Source of the DNA: Ricinus communis
Lineage: Eukaryota; Streptophyta; Magnoliopsida; Malpighiales; Euphorbiaceae
NCBI RefSeq assembly: GCF_019578655.1
Contig: NC_063260.1
Span: 13,208,001-13,272,000, forward strand
DNA: 64,000 bases
Reading direction: 5' to 3'
In this document: in pieces, positions 1 to 11,974 of the stretch
Layout of the letters: the number at the start of each line of letters is the position of its first letter
Numbering within the stretch: the stretch's first letter is position 1
Position numbers and translations under genes: made by a program
Notes under the pieces: model-generated
What the model saw: only the letters and a program-made list of their open reading frames with translations
What the model was told of the DNA's origin: nothing
Database searches by the model: none

Positions 1-322
1 CCCTATCATAAATGTAATTTATTAACAAATCGGTGGTGGTTGTCTAATTTGTTTAGTTCTTAGAAGATTGTATTTTTATGCAGATATCAAAGAAAGGACT
101 CTACTTATTCCATGAAAAAGATTCCTTTCGTAAAAAAAAAAGATTGAAATTTTGACTCGAATGGCTTGATTTTTTCTTGTTTTAAGAATTTGATGAGCGA
201 GAAAAAGGCCTGTTTGTTTTGATTTTATGGTTCTATAGATTTAAAGACACTGGATATTCTTGTGATTTTTCACAATTTTCTTGATATCTAGTAATGTAGA
301 CATCATCCAACTTCTTATGCAG
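1..322 (+). other. Intron sequence of the quinone oxidoreductase gene
   Basis: T-rich sequence ending in the acceptor TTATGCAG immediately before the first visible coding exon. No coding exon is recognisable here, so this is read as the intron interrupted by the window edge. Confidence 0.6.
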
Positions 323-2194
323 GTGTGTGCTCTTCTTAGCGGAGGAGGCTATGCAGAGAAAGTGGCAGTTCCAGCAGGCCAAGTTCTTCCTGTTCCTCCT
401 GGTATTTCCCTAAAGGATGCTACTGCTTTCCCCGAGGTTGCTTGTACTGTTTGGTCCACTGTTTTTATGATGAGTAGGCTGTCTGCAGGCGAAACATTTC
501 TGGTAACTTCTGATCTTTATTTATATTTTGATATGTGCTGCTATGGCATAATTTGTCGTATTGGTTGGATATTTGTAGGTTTTATCTTGTTATATTATGT
601 CTTAGAAATGTTAAATATGTTTGTTTCTACATGGAGTCTTTAGTGTACCGCCTACTGCTTGAACTAATGGTTATTTGAATTCCAGATTCACGGGGGTTCT
701 AGTGGGATTGGCACTTTTGCAATTCAGATGGCTAAATATCAAGGTGTTAGAGTGTTTATCACTGCAGGTTGGGCTGCATTTCTCTTGAGGTTCCTCTATT
801 TGCTATGAAATATTTCAAGCTAATGTTCATATATTTTCTTTTTATTTCTTGATCTTCAGGGAGTCAGGAAAAATTAGCTGCTTGTAAGGAACTTGGTGCT
901 GATGTCTGCATCAATTACAGAACAGAAGACTTTGTTGCACGGGTGAAGGAAGAAACTAATGGGAAAGGTATCTTCTTCTATTTCTAGGCAGCATAAATGT
1001 AATGGTTTGTATATGCAATCTGTCAATAGCATCAGTGAATCAAAGGCTTGAGACTTCTACTTTCTTTTCTTAGGGCAACTGTTTGTTTTGGATGACAGGT
1101 GTTGATGTTATTTTGGATTGCATGGGCGCATCCTACCTGCAGAGAAACCTGGACAGCTTAAATGTTGGTGGAAGGCTTTTTATCATTGGCTTCATGGGCG
1201 GAGCTGTGGCAGAATTAAATCTGGCCTCATTGTTAGCGAAGCGCCTCACATTGCAAGGTAATACCAAAGTCCTTTATCTATTCTTGGTTTGCATTCGGTA
1301 GGCTTTGGGTTGGTGAAATCATTAATGACCTCCATCTTCTAAGATATATGCTTTAGTAGGTCTCTTACTGGATTCTTATTGATGTTCATATAATTGAATG
1401 CAATGTGCAGTTTAATGGGCAAGTTTGAGCATCATTCTAATTTTTTGTATTTTTGTATTTTCTTTTTTGTTTTTCATTTTTCTGAATGTGCAAAATATGC
1501 TAAATTGTAGTATGGTAGTTTGAATGAACTTTGTGAATATTGCTTACGTAAAACTGATATCCTGGAAAACTTGCATTATGATTGTAATCTCTGTTTTTCT
1601 GGGGCAACTCGCTTTTTACCAGTCCATTTCTTATTGATGGTAAAGGACTGAAGTATGTGCACATGGTAGCCTCATATTCATCTTAAGCGTGCCTCCAACT
1701 TCAGATAATGCATCATTCCGTATAATGTCTTACATTTTGGCTGTTGCAATGGATTAAGAGTGTGTTCAATAGAACATAAATGTAATGTAACAGGCTGTAT
1801 TGATTAAAAGTAGATTTGGTTACATTTCACAATGATCTACCGAACATGCATTAAATGCAGAAAGATCTCTGGTAATATCTATTGGGTGATGCGCCAATTT
1901 CCATTCAATATTAATTGTTAAAACATTTTATAAAGATTTATTGTTCTGTATTTAAATGTAACAATAATGTTTTTCTCATTGATGATTGTTTTTGCAGCGG
2001 CTGGCTTGAGAGGTAGAAGTTCAGAAAACAAAGCAGACATTGTAAATGAGGTGGAGAAGAATGTTTGGCCTGCAATTATTGAAGGCAAAATGAAGCCTGT
2101 GGTTTATACATCTTTTCCATTATCTGAAGCGGCAGAGGCTCATCGACTCCTGGAAAGTAGTCAGCACATCGGCAAGATCCTGCTTCTTGCATGA
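323..2194 (+). CDS. Quinone oxidoreductase PIG3-like, 3' part (5' end outside window)
   Basis: Five spliced exons (323-502, 686-767, 860-967, 1099-1257, 1998-2194) join in frame to give 241 residues ending at a TGA; the N-terminus lies left of the window. The product belongs to the medium-chain dehydrogenase/reductase superfamily, NADPH:quinone oxidoreductase branch (TP53I3/PIG3 type), which reduces quinones with NADPH, probably in the cytosol. Visible signs are GGGYAEKVAVPAGQ near the start of the cofactor fold, the glycine-rich nucleotide motif IHGGSSGIGTFAIQMAK, GADVCINYRTEDF, DVILDCMGASY and the C-terminal LSEAAEAHRLLESSQHIGK that closes this family. All introns have GT-AG ends. The fourth intron (1258-1997) is the longest and AT-rich. 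A poly(A) signal AATAAA lies at 2304-2309. The family is secure, the exact substrate is not. Confidence 0.93.
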
Positions 2195-2303
2195 TGCTAA
2201 TGGTCCAAGCAGCTTTAGTTAATCATGACATTAGCGGTGGTATTTTTATGGATGTTTACATGGAGGGTATTCTCAGCTTCTTCATAGTTTCTTGTAATAT
2301 AGG

Positions 2304-2309
2304 AATAAA
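2304..2309 (+). terminator. Poly(A) signal of quinone oxidoreductase gene
   Basis: Canonical AATAAA about 110 bases after the stop codon, in T-rich 3'UTR sequence. Confidence 0.5.
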
Positions 2310-2518
2310 ATGTATCCTTGGAGTGACTATTGGATATAAAACTTAATGTGGTGCAGAAATTCATGAATGCTATACTTATTTAGCTTGTTTGAATTCATAA
2401 CAAACTAGGCTGGGTTTGGAGAACTGCGAGAATTTTACAGGTTCCAAAATAGTAATGCCACTTTTGACCGAATAATCAAAAGGCCATAGCCGTGGCTTCT
2501 TTAGAGTAGGAACTGGAA

Positions 2519-5500
2519 TTACTCACTGCAACGAGCTTCAACTGCAAATCTTTTGAGAACTCCAGGGCAAGGGTCACCAAGGTTGGCAGCTGATATGGAG
2601 ATTGAACATCCTTCCTGACCAATGCAAGCCTATAATTTCAACATGTCAGTCGGTAGAACATAGCAACGTTAGTAGCTAAGAATAATTATAATGGGTTTCC
2701 ACTTATCTTGAAACAAAACTAAACAGGCAAGATTATCGGTTGGCAGGTAATCAGATCCAAACCCAAATTGCTGGTTTCAGATTTTACAGCCGGGAAAAGC
2801 ATTTTTACCTTTTGAACAATGTCTAACATATCGGCATGACAACTTCCTGGATTGAATGTACCACAGATTCCAGCAGGAGTTCCAAAACTAGCAAAGTTAA
2901 TAGATTTAATGTGCCATCCTTGTTCACAGGTAAGTCGAACTTCAGGGTTTTGTGACTTGAACTCTGAGCTTGATTTCCACGAGTCAGCTGGTGGTGGATC
3001 GTCCTCTGACACAATTGAACATATCTCATGTCCAGTTCGTGTTAGCACAGAAATTTTTGAAGGGTCACCGCCTAGCTCTTCATGTAGGACTAGTAGGTTT
3101 TCACCAGGATGAACCCAAGTCCGTGGAATATGATACCTGGGAAATATTAGCTTTCCATAATTGATTGTTACAGTATGCAGGAGTAATTATGAACAATACC
3201 AAAAACATTAACTGGTTCCGAATTTCTTACAGTGTTTGAGCAGGCTGACCACATTTCTTAAGACATTTAAATGAATCATACGCTCCTCTATAATCACAAC
3301 TATCATTGCAACCTGTTGATGGTGAGAGGTAGGCAGGCCAATATCGTCCTATGCTCTGTCCATTGACCCAAGCCTGACCCTTCCCCATGCCTGCAAGATT
3401 TAAGGCTAAAGGACCTTTCCCTTCCGGAGCAACAAAAGTACCCTAAGAAAGGACAAAACATCAAAACCAGGATGCATCAGAGTGGTGATGAAAGAAAATA
3501 GAATTTAAGCAACTAAGGCAATCAGAAAGTCGAATTACTATGAGTATCATCTGTAATTTATTTAAGCAGCACCAGAGAATCAATGAATTCATGCCATATT
3601 GCCTGCATCTATTTACCTTGTACCATATCAGACTCTTATTAATAGGTGGAGAAGCCCCCTGAGTCCAAAGTGAACTATTTGCAAGACTAACTTTATCCAG
3701 TCCAAAGTATTCCCCTTCAAGTCCTACCTGGAAAGAAGAAAGCATTACTGATTTATGTGATGTTCACTTGTTCTGTTCAGAGGAAGAGGTGCTACTGCAT
3801 AAAGAAAAATTAAAATACCAACCTGATAGGTCCATTTCTCAGAAGAAAGGTCAATTTTGACCTTACTTTGGCCAACAAGCAGAACGGCATAAATTCCAGC
3901 TCCTTGAACATCAAACCACGGGCCATAGTTCTGAAGTACGGATACAATAAAATCACATATACCAATAATGCTGATGCATTAGTTAAAGTTCTTCCAGAAA
4001 GCAAATATATAGCTTTACCTGTACACCTATCATCATACTTAATAAATCTAATGTATTATTTCCTTCAATAAGACTAATCTTCTCAGTGAGTGAAAAGCTT
4101 GCGTCATCATGATTTCCATATCTAAATGCTGCAAGATATTCAATATGTGAAGTTCATTGTTATCGTACTGACAGAAGTGGTCATAAGATTATTAGATAGA
4201 AGGAATATGAACTCACACGTGCTAGAAAAATGTTAGAAAATTCAACATGGACAATTTGGTCTTGAAATGCAGATTCTAGTCAAATTAACGAATGTACTAC
4301 TTGCCTACAAGTACTTTGTTCACAAAAACTAGTGCTGCATGCCCCAAACTCTCAATATTCAGAATGATATCTTTCACTTGATCAGCATTCACACTGATAC
4401 TGCCAATATGGTGAAGCAATTCCAAAGACAAACGGAAGTAAGAAAAAGCAATAAGTAAAGATATAAATGCGAGCAAAAGTTCTTGATGTAAAAACTTGAG
4501 ATGGGATATTATAGCGGGAGAGAAGATGGTGATGAACATGCAGTTAATGAATTACCTGGTTGAGTACCATAAGAAATCACTGATATCTTTTGTTGTATTA
4601 ATCTGTTCTAATAAACCTGGAGCTGTAAATGAGTTGTTACCCCAAATGCCCACTTCTTCTTTATACCAACTCCACACTATTTGTTCCAGCGGAATTTCAT
4701 TAACAGAGGTTGAATGAGCAAAAAAATCATCGCCGAGGTTCCTTTGTGAGACAACCTTTAACATGAAGAATAACAAATCAAATTATTAAGTTTTCAAATC
4801 CAATGAGCTGAGAGGGGGAACAATACAAAGGTTTTCTTACTCTTTTGAACTTGTAGAAAAAAAAAAGAAGAAGTTGATTACAAGAAATGGAGATAAAGAC
4901 AAATCTGATGAAGATTACTGCAAATGGTGAGGCAGAACTAAGTTCATTTAATACTGAGAATTAGGCTGGTGAAATCAGTTTAGGTTCAAATCAACTTTCA
5001 TAACAAGATTTGAGTGATAGGAAATGAAGAAAAGGTGACTTTATGGCTATTTGACATGGAAAAGAAACAAGAGTTAAAAGGTCAGCTTTTATTTTTAAAC
5101 TACAGAATGAGTACCTTGGCTGTGTTAAAAATAACATTCTTGCAATCTGGAAGTATGCTCACAGACCAAGCAGGAAGAAAGTATATATTTCCATTGAATG
5201 TAACATTGGCATCTGAACTACTGTCATAATTAGCAAGAAAGGCTGCACAATCATTCGAAGATTTATAGTAGATGTGTGCCTGTGAAAAGCAGAAACAAAA
5301 GAAAGGGAAAATCAGGAGCAACAAGCAAATTGATTTAGAAACTTAGGTGTCTCTAGGGCAAAATGACACTTGGACAAACCAAAGCAGACATTATCAATAG
5401 AGCACAATCCTTTTTATTAGCAGGAATTGTTGAAACATCTATAATACCTCTAAGTTATTGCCGAGCTGCTGGTGGATTGGATCTGAGCTGATCAAATGTT

Positions 5501-8274
5501 CTTCACACTGCTTTATTGCCTTGTGCAGATCGCGTAAGTGACCCCACTTTGGCTGTCTAATAAATCCTGCATCGTACATTTCTCATGTGATTATCCAGTT
5601 GCATCAGACATGTCTAATAGAAAGAACAAAGAAAAGGTTGCAGCTCAACGGATTGATTGAGTAGCCAAGCTGCAATTCTTTTTGGTGCTGTAGAATATGA
5701 AGTCGTTCGAGTGCTCATGTCACTGAATGTTTACAATTGGAAGTTTTACCATACTCATCGATCGGGGCATCATAATCATAGCTTGTTGCCACCAAAGGAC
5801 CTCCAGCTGTTCTTCCAAAGTTGGTTCCACCAAAATACTACAAGTAAATGTCAGCTTGATTTTCAGAACTGCATCATTATGCTTTTCTATCACATGTTCA
5901 CAAAGTAATATAGTAACTATACCCGAAAAGCAATAGAGCTGAATACAGACTCACCATATAGTAGTTTTGAAAAGTACCACCTGTCTCGAAAAAGCGAGCA
6001 ACAGCAAAAGCTAGATCCTCAACAGGTCGATATGGAATTGCATAACCAAATGAAAGAAACCTTCAACAACAAGTAGAATACTTATTTTCTTGAACAGCAC
6101 TGCAGTACTACTGATGTAATACATATAAGGAAATGATAGACAAAAAGAGATGTAGATTCTTACCATCCACTATAATTCTCAGTCCACATTTTTGGTTTGG
6201 AAGGAGAATTTGGAGAAAACCGATCACAGTAGAATCCATTGCATGTATTTATCTGCATGAAACTTCCCATTAGACAAGACTAGCGACATATTTTAAGTCT
6301 AAGAAAGATAAAGGAATAAATTAACTATCCTAATTTGCGGTGAAGAAGGAAATAATAAACACATGATTATCCTTTCAAATTCCGAAGTAGCTCAAAGATG
6401 TTTATAATATGTTAGCAGGGAACAGAATGAGTCCCACAAAAAATTAAACATACAATTGGATCAGGAGCGTCAACTTGTGCGCACATCACCCAAGGTACAC
6501 TGGTATTCAGACTAACAGCAGTTTCTGCGGCCCATTTGACATATAACTCTCCTGCAGCCCCATATGCCCATTCAACATTCCCATATTCATTCTCAACCTG
6601 TTACAGGACATCGAAAATGAAATTACAAAGACCGTTGCCGCATGAATATGTTTAATACTGATTTGGTAGACCCTTTGACCTACTTGACATACATTGGAGG
6701 TAGATGACAGCTCAGAGTTATAATTCTCAGTTTCTTTCTGAAGAGTAAATAATAATTAACTGAAACTAATAAAAATAAGCAGTCACCTGAGCAAGAATGA
6801 TTGGCCCTCCCTGTGATGCAAATAGATTCTCTTCCTTCATCATATTTACAATTTTTGTAAGAAAAAGCTTCATTTCCTCCTGCCAGTGACAATGATATAA
6901 ATGAGATAAATCTTTTATAGGAAAATGATAAGGTCAATTAGCAATTGTGTAAAGAAACTTTTAAATGCACAATTAATGTGTGAAAGAAAAATAATAGGTA
7001 AAAAAGAGTTCAAATATTGCCACTTTCAGGATCATAAGGCACCTTGAATAGTTCGTTAGTCGTTCGAAACTGAATCCCAGGTATGAAGTGTAACCAAAGT
7101 GGGAAACCCCTGTCGTAAGGGCATGTTGAGAAATCAGGTTATGCTAAGCTTGAGAGATTGTTTCTGAATAATTTCAGAGAAACATGTTGTAGACTACAAT
7201 ATAATTCAGACTGTTAACCTGAATAGAGTAGACTTGTTCTACTATATACATTGAAAAAGAAAAATGGACCAAAGGAAGACTGAGAGAAGATAGATAATTT
7301 CAGCAGGAGATTATTGAGGTAATACATGCATTATATTTTATACCATAGCTACCATATAAAAAGCACTTCCACATATTGTAATTAGTAGTTTTCAACATAG
7401 AGGGAAGCATATAAAATAAATAGGAAAAAGAAAGAAGAGCTTTATGTCATTTAGAATGAGCAGAAACTGTAATCAGAAGCACAGACCCGTAATTCCATTC
7501 AGCACAGGCATATGGTCCAATCCTCAAATGAACTAGAAGACCAGCTTCCTGAATTGTTTTGACGAACCTCACCAGGTCAAACCTGCCTTCAAAATAGTAC
7601 TAAAAGAAATGGAAAATACAAGTGATCAGATATGATTCAAAGGTGTGATTCTACGGCCCTCTTTTCTGCTTACATAAGCAATTATATCATCTCTCACAAG
7701 TTTTCTCCAGCCAACTTCCATTCAAGAATATCTGAATAAGCTGTACAGCGTAAGTTGCATACAAATTTCCAGACAATCAGCTTGCAGTCCCAACATATAA
7801 TGTGGCAAGTTCCAAGCGATCCTCTATATTCGCTGATAGTAGAACTGATAATAACAAAATCAAATTTCATACAAACATATTACCTGTCCTTTCACAGGTT
7901 CGTGATAGTTCCAAAAGACATAAGTCTCTATTACGTCCAATCCGCCTTCTTTTGACTTCCGAATAATATCTGGCCACACCTGATATTTCATATCCAATAA
8001 TGCAGCATCAGAATCAAACTAGACTATCACTTGACCTTAATCTCAGTTTATATAAAATTGAAATAAAATCCCAAAAAAAAAAAAAAAAAAAACCCACCTC
8101 AGGGGTGGTTCTAGGATAATGAATAGAGCCAGACTGCAAAACCCTCCTCTTTCCATCAATAACTAGTGCTCTATGATCATAACTCACTTTACCACTCCAT
8201 CCCCTTTCAAGATAAGAACAAGCAAAAATTGAAACGAACAGTAAAATCAATACTAGAGAATTCTTGCTTCCCAT
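2519..8274 (-). CDS. Beta-galactosidase, GH35 family, with C-terminal SUEL lectin domain
   Basis: Nineteen exons splice in frame to 843 aa: 8098-8274, 7884-7979, 7487-7599, 7043-7109, 6787-6879, 6454-6597, 6164-6252, 5955-6060, 5750-5837, 5448-5566, 5115-5279, 4556-4755, 4305-4399, 4019-4128, 3823-3930, 3617-3727, 3231-3442, 2809-3136, 2519-2629. Residues 1 to about 22 form a signal peptide, so the enzyme is secreted to the cell wall, where the family trims terminal beta-galactose from pectin or other glycans. The GH35 active site is visible: acid/base E186 in VENEYG and nucleophile E255 in WTENYSGW. Residues ~764-843 are a cysteine-rich SUEL (galactose-binding lectin) domain, as in BGAL8-like plant enzymes. 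Length is normal. Intron 13 uses a GC donor; all others are GT-AG. The usual PEMWP motif reads PEVWP here. Which BGAL paralogue this is cannot be settled by eye. Confidence 0.95.
4303..4304 (-). other. Non-canonical GC donor of beta-galactosidase intron 13
   Basis: On the minus strand the exon ends CTTGTAG and the intron starts GCAAGTAG, the AG|GCAAGT consensus typical of GC-AG introns. The reading frame requires this junction: the split codon becomes GCA and continues as [11 protein letters not shown] in exon 14. Confidence 0.85.
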
Positions 8275-8959
8275 AGTATCTCAAAAGCATGGAAAATGAA
8301 ATGAGCCAAGTTTGCTCATTGAAAAAGACCAAAAGGCATGTGGGGTACATTATCAAAGAACAGAATTATATTTCTAGAATTTGTTCTTTCTCATTTGTTT
8401 GAATTGAAAACAAGGAATATGTAAGAGTATTTTGTTAAAGGAAACGAAAAATTCCTACCTATACGACTATCCAAACAGTAAATCCAAAGCTTTGGCTTTG
8501 TAATGATTGTTTGATCAATGACCAATGATTGTAAAATGGAGAAAGGTTGCTTTCAAGCTAAATAGAATGAGACAACAAAGAAAAGATCAAGATATTTTGG
8601 AGTTTTTGAGGGATGGAAATAAAGATCCAATCTTTTCATATAGCAGTCAATTTTTTTTTTTTTTTTTTGACTGTAACTTTTAGCAGAAGAGGGTCTTCCC
8701 ATGTGCACAAGAGTAAATTTAACTGTATGCTGGTGAGGTTGTTCAAGAATGGATCAAAGTTACCATCAGGGGTTCCCCTGTAGTGTTCTATAGGGCGGAG
8801 AATCTATGGATTTTTCTTTGTAGTTATACATTTGGGTTCAAATTGAATTATCGTCATAAGCATTCAAATTGAATAAAATTACTGTGCTTCATATCCAAAC
8901 TAATCCTCAAAAGCTACTCTTGTGAAATTAATTGAAACCCATTAATTTCAGATGCGTAT
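8275..8959. other. Upstream region of beta-galactosidase gene
   Basis: About 0.7 kb between the beta-galactosidase start codon and the LTR edge. It is AT-rich, with a poly-T run near 8650-8668. No convincing TATA box or ORF was recognised. It must hold the native promoter and 5'UTR unless transcription starts in the LTR. Confidence 0.5.
8956..8959. repeat. Target-site duplication GTAT, left copy
   Basis: Matches the four bases directly after the right LTR. Five bases are more usual for this class; the fifth does not match. Confidence 0.7.
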
Positions 8960-9211
8960 TGTCACGGGCTTGGTGTTTGCTACCAACGAACCGTGCGGCA
9001 CTAGCTACTTTCTCGCGGAAACAAGTCAGCTAGTCAGCCTACTCCTCCTTATGCTAGGCAAAATGCTAGCGAGAATGGCAAGAAGAACAAAAGGAAGCTT
9101 AAGAAAGCTTAGAAAGAGAATTTCTAGAGAGAGAAACTACTTGCTCTTCTATTAAGCTTGAATAGCTTGATTACAACTTGATGCTTGATCCTTACAAATG
9201 AATTCTCTAAG

Positions 9212-9221
9212 CTATATATAG
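9212..9221 (-). promoter_or_regulatory. TATA box of 3' LTR
   Basis: CTATATATAG palindrome in a position conserved with 12227-12236 in the other LTR. Transcription from it on the minus strand would run toward the beta-galactosidase gene. Confidence 0.55.
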
Positions 9222-9369
9222 GCCTCCACCTCCTCAATGGACGGTGATGATACATTCGATCTAATGGCTAAGATTAAGTATCTAGAATGTTCTACACACT
9301 TCCATACTTATCTATACATTATACATGCATTCTAGATTATTCTAAAATGTTCCAGATGTTTCCAGATGA

Positions 9370-9387
9370 TTCTAGAATGTTCTAGAA
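9370..9387. promoter_or_regulatory. Heat-shock element array in 3' LTR
   Basis: The sequence TTCTAGAATGTTCTAGAA contains four perfectly phased inverted TTC/GAA units, the HSF binding consensus. A further in-phase TTC at 9360-9362 and a near match GAT at 9365-9367 extend it to the left. It lies ~150 bases upstream of the LTR TATA box on the minus strand. The equivalent place in the other LTR (12379-12394) has lost one T in each half, which breaks the spacing. Confidence 0.65.
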
Positions 9388-9468
9388 TCCTCCCCGCTTT
9401 GTAGCGAACTCCTGGAGGCTTCGGGCCATTGAACATTCGCTGAGAAGGGAAATATACGGGCTGTGACA

Positions 9469-9480
9469 TTCTCCCCCACT
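9469..9480 (-). other. Polypurine tract of retrotransposon
   Basis: On the minus strand AGTGGGGGAGAA directly precedes the 3' LTR, the standard plus-strand priming site. Confidence 0.85.
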
Positions 9481-9499
9481 CATTCTGGCGACGCCCTCG

Positions 9500-10080
9500 T
9501 CGCGTCCCCGCTGTATGCCTCGATTATGCCCTTTAAGTTTCTTGGCAAATCTTCGGCCTTGATGGGGAAGGAGCTTTACCATCATTAAGCCTCCCTCATC
9601 AAACTCTGAATGACTCTTCTTTCCATCCGCCCACTTCTTCATTCTCTTGGCGGCCTTGGTTAGAGGAACACATGCCCTGTCGGGCTTTCTCATGTCATCC
9701 CTTGTACTTGGTGAATGGCTTTGACAATTCGGTGGGCTTGTTTCGTTCCACCTTGCCTTGGTCCAATGAAGGAAAGTTAGCATTAGTGGTGGAAGCTAAC
9801 TTTGCCTTGCTACTTAGCGCATCGGCCACTAAGTTTGCCTTTCCCGGCTTGTACTCCTTCGCAAAATCGGACTCCACAAGGGATGCTTGCCATCTTTCTT
9901 GCCTTGAGTTGGCTTCTTTTGCTTGAGTACTCTGGGTGGTTCACATGGAGCCTTGGATGGCCTAGTGTGGCTAGCATCCAACAACTCTTTTGGTTGCCTC
10001 CGCAACTCTTCGAACTTAAGGGGTGCCATACTATAAGGGATTGCTGTTGTAAGCGGCCTTGTACCTTCTACCAACTCCAT
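9500..10080 (-). pseudogene. Collapsed pol remnant (RT start, RNase H end, integrase C-terminus)
   Basis: On the minus strand three pol pieces follow one another within 0.6 kb. At ~9880-10080 the pre-RT region is visible (LVEGTRPLTTAIPY, FEELRRQPKELLDA, RPSKAP). At ~9800-9877 comes the end of RNase H (EYKPGKANLVADALS). At ~9535-9680 is the post-core integrase segment (KAAKRMKKWADGKKSH, VKLLPHQ). The RT catalytic core, most of RNase H and the integrase zinc finger and DDE core are absent. Frames differ between pieces, so deletions and frameshifts have destroyed the gene. Confidence 0.85.
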
Positions 10081-10205
10081 TTTCCCGATCCACCTCTCTT
10101 CTTGGTGGGAGCTTGATAACCGGCATTACATTCCCAAACTCATATAGGACCCCTGTTATCTCCTTTCGGCACTTTATCTTGTGGGCGAGATCGCCACTTC
10201 TTCCT

Positions 10206-11700
10206 TTAGTGCCGCAAGGAATGACTACCGAGCCTTCTACCCGCTCGAGACAATTGCATGGCCGAGATCTTCATGGCTTTTACCTTGGCTTCTCGTTTCA
10301 ACGGTACCATACAAGTATTCCCTTGCTCCAAGATACACATGGTGTTGGCAAAGGGAAGTGGGAATGCATTCACTTTATCCAAGAATTCTATGCCAAGCAC
10401 CATTTCATAGTCATCCATTGTAATAATGGAAAAGTCTAAGAGGCCAGACCACTCACCGAGGCTTACTTTGACATCTCGCGCAAACCCACATGTTGCGTTC
10501 GGCGCCGAGTTCACAGCCTTGAGCCACCCTTGCTCCTTTGCATATTTGATGCCAAGTCTTTCTGCCTCCTTTACCTCGAGGAAGTTGTTGTTAGCCCCGG
10601 TATCTATCAATGCTTCCCAACCTTCAGCTTCCACGAATAATCGGCCCTTCTTTTTGGACTCGGGCATCTCAAATTTGGTTTTGATGGCACTGAGAAGTTG
10701 TAGTGAACCCATCTTAGACTCCTCTTGCACTCGTTGGTGTTCTTCCCTTTCTTCGACCAACGCAGAGAGCTTATTCTTCGTAGGGCAATCTCTCGCCTTA
10801 TGTGGTCCGTCGCAGAAGAAACACTTAATACGAGGCTTTTCTCCACCTTTGTCATCCTTGTTGCCATGGTTACCTCCCTCTCTGGGCTTGTCAAACCTGT
10901 AGGAGCCTTCCTTTTTGTGGTGGCGATCTCCCCCATTCTTTCCGTTACCGTTCCTTTCTTGGTCAGGCTTGTGCTTATCTTGCCTCCTGATCTCTATCAA
11001 GGATTCGGCCACGACAATGGCGGTGTTGAGATCTTGGACACCACGGCGCTCCAACTCCAACCTTGCCCAAATCTGCAACCCATCCGTGAATGCAAACAAG
11101 GCTTCTTCATCGGTATAGTTGGGAATTTCAAGAAGTGTGTCGGTGAATTCTTTAACATACTCCTTGATACTTCCCGTATGCGAGAGTCGCCAACTTGGCC
11201 CTTGCATCTCGAATCGCATTCTCGGGGTAGAATTGCTTCTTCAAATCTTCCTTGAATTCTCCCCACGAGCTAATGGTGCATGTACCCTTTTCCATGTCGC
11301 CACTCCTCCTTCTCCACCACAACATTGCGGTATCTTCTAAGAAGAGTGCGGCAGCGTCAACTTTCTTGGCTTCTACTAAGCCAAGTGCCTTGAAGTATTG
11401 CTCCAAGCTCCATAGGAAGTTATCAATTTCCTTCGCATTCCTCGAGCCTTTATAAGCTTTAGGCTTCGGAACATCTAACTTCGATGAAGTGGAGACTATC
11501 ATCGGCACACTTCCACCTCCCTGGATAGCTGCCTTCTTACAAAGGATAAGTTCCTCCTCGGTTGCCACCAACCTAGCAACCATTCCATCAAGCATCTCCC
11601 TCAACGTCACAACCTCGGCAAGGAGAGTTTTCTCCATGGTCTTGGCTTGTTCTTGACACTTGGACATCCCCTCGTTCAAGGCGTGCTTGCATCCCTCTTG
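10206..11700 (-). pseudogene. Retrotransposon gag-protease, frameshifted
   Basis: Two overlapping minus-strand frames (11152-11679 and 10206-11219) together encode a Ty3/gypsy Gag and aspartic protease. The first holds an N-terminal coiled-coil-like stretch and the retrotransposon gag domain (AAALFLEDTAMLWWRRR, FKEDLKKQFYPE). The second continues it (GSIKEYVKEFTDTLLEIPNY), then a nucleocapsid zinc knuckle CFFCDGPHKARDC with plant-type CX2CX3HX4C spacing. The protease follows, with active site LIDTGANNNFL and the second conserved strand MVLGIEFLDK. The frames differ, so at least one frameshift near 11150-11220 separates them. The upstream leader (11700-11960) has further interrupted coding. 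Confidence 0.88.
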
Positions 11701-11960
11701 AAGCTCCTCTCTTCCATTCTCGAGCTCCCCGGTCGTTGCTCTAAATCCCGAACGTATCTTGTCCCTCGGCCATGATTAGCTCTACCTTGGCTTCCATGTC
11801 AGACACAACATCCCTCGACCTTCCTCTCTCCTTCCTTGGTGGCTTGGACGCTTCCGGCTGGTCCTTCACAACTTCACTATGGAGTTGCCTTACCTCTTCC
11901 GGAACTCTAGCAGCTCACTTGCTCCTGATGTCTTTGCCATTTCAACGATTGTCTAACCTT

Positions 11961-11972
11961 GCTCTGATACCA
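11961..11972 (-). other. tRNA-Met primer binding site
   Basis: Minus-strand TGGTATCAGAGC, complementary to the 3' end of initiator tRNA-Met, starts two bases after the 5' LTR. Confidence 0.93.
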
Positions 11973-11974
11973 AC

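Larger units (their letters stand above)
8960..9468 (-). repeat. 3' LTR of retrotransposon (509 bp)
   Basis: Starts TGTCAC and ends GTGACA, and is closely similar to 11975-12468 over its left 400 bases. Read on the minus strand, U3 begins at 9468, holds a heat-shock element array (9370-9387) and a TATA box CTATATATAG at 9212-9221. It points toward the beta-galactosidase gene. The two LTRs diverge most in the U3 start (9350-9450). The apparent 67-residue plus-strand ORF inside is LTR sequence, not a gene. Confidence 0.92.

Noticed and set aside
8952..9155. Identical-looking 67- and 132-residue plus-strand ORFs in both LTRs (also 11772-12170)
   Set aside because: The shared part is LTR sequence, opposite to the direction of element transcription, with no known domain.
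9672..11455. Many overlapping plus-strand ORFs in the retrotransposon interior
   Set aside because: They are antisense shadows of the minus-strand gag-protease and pol fragments.
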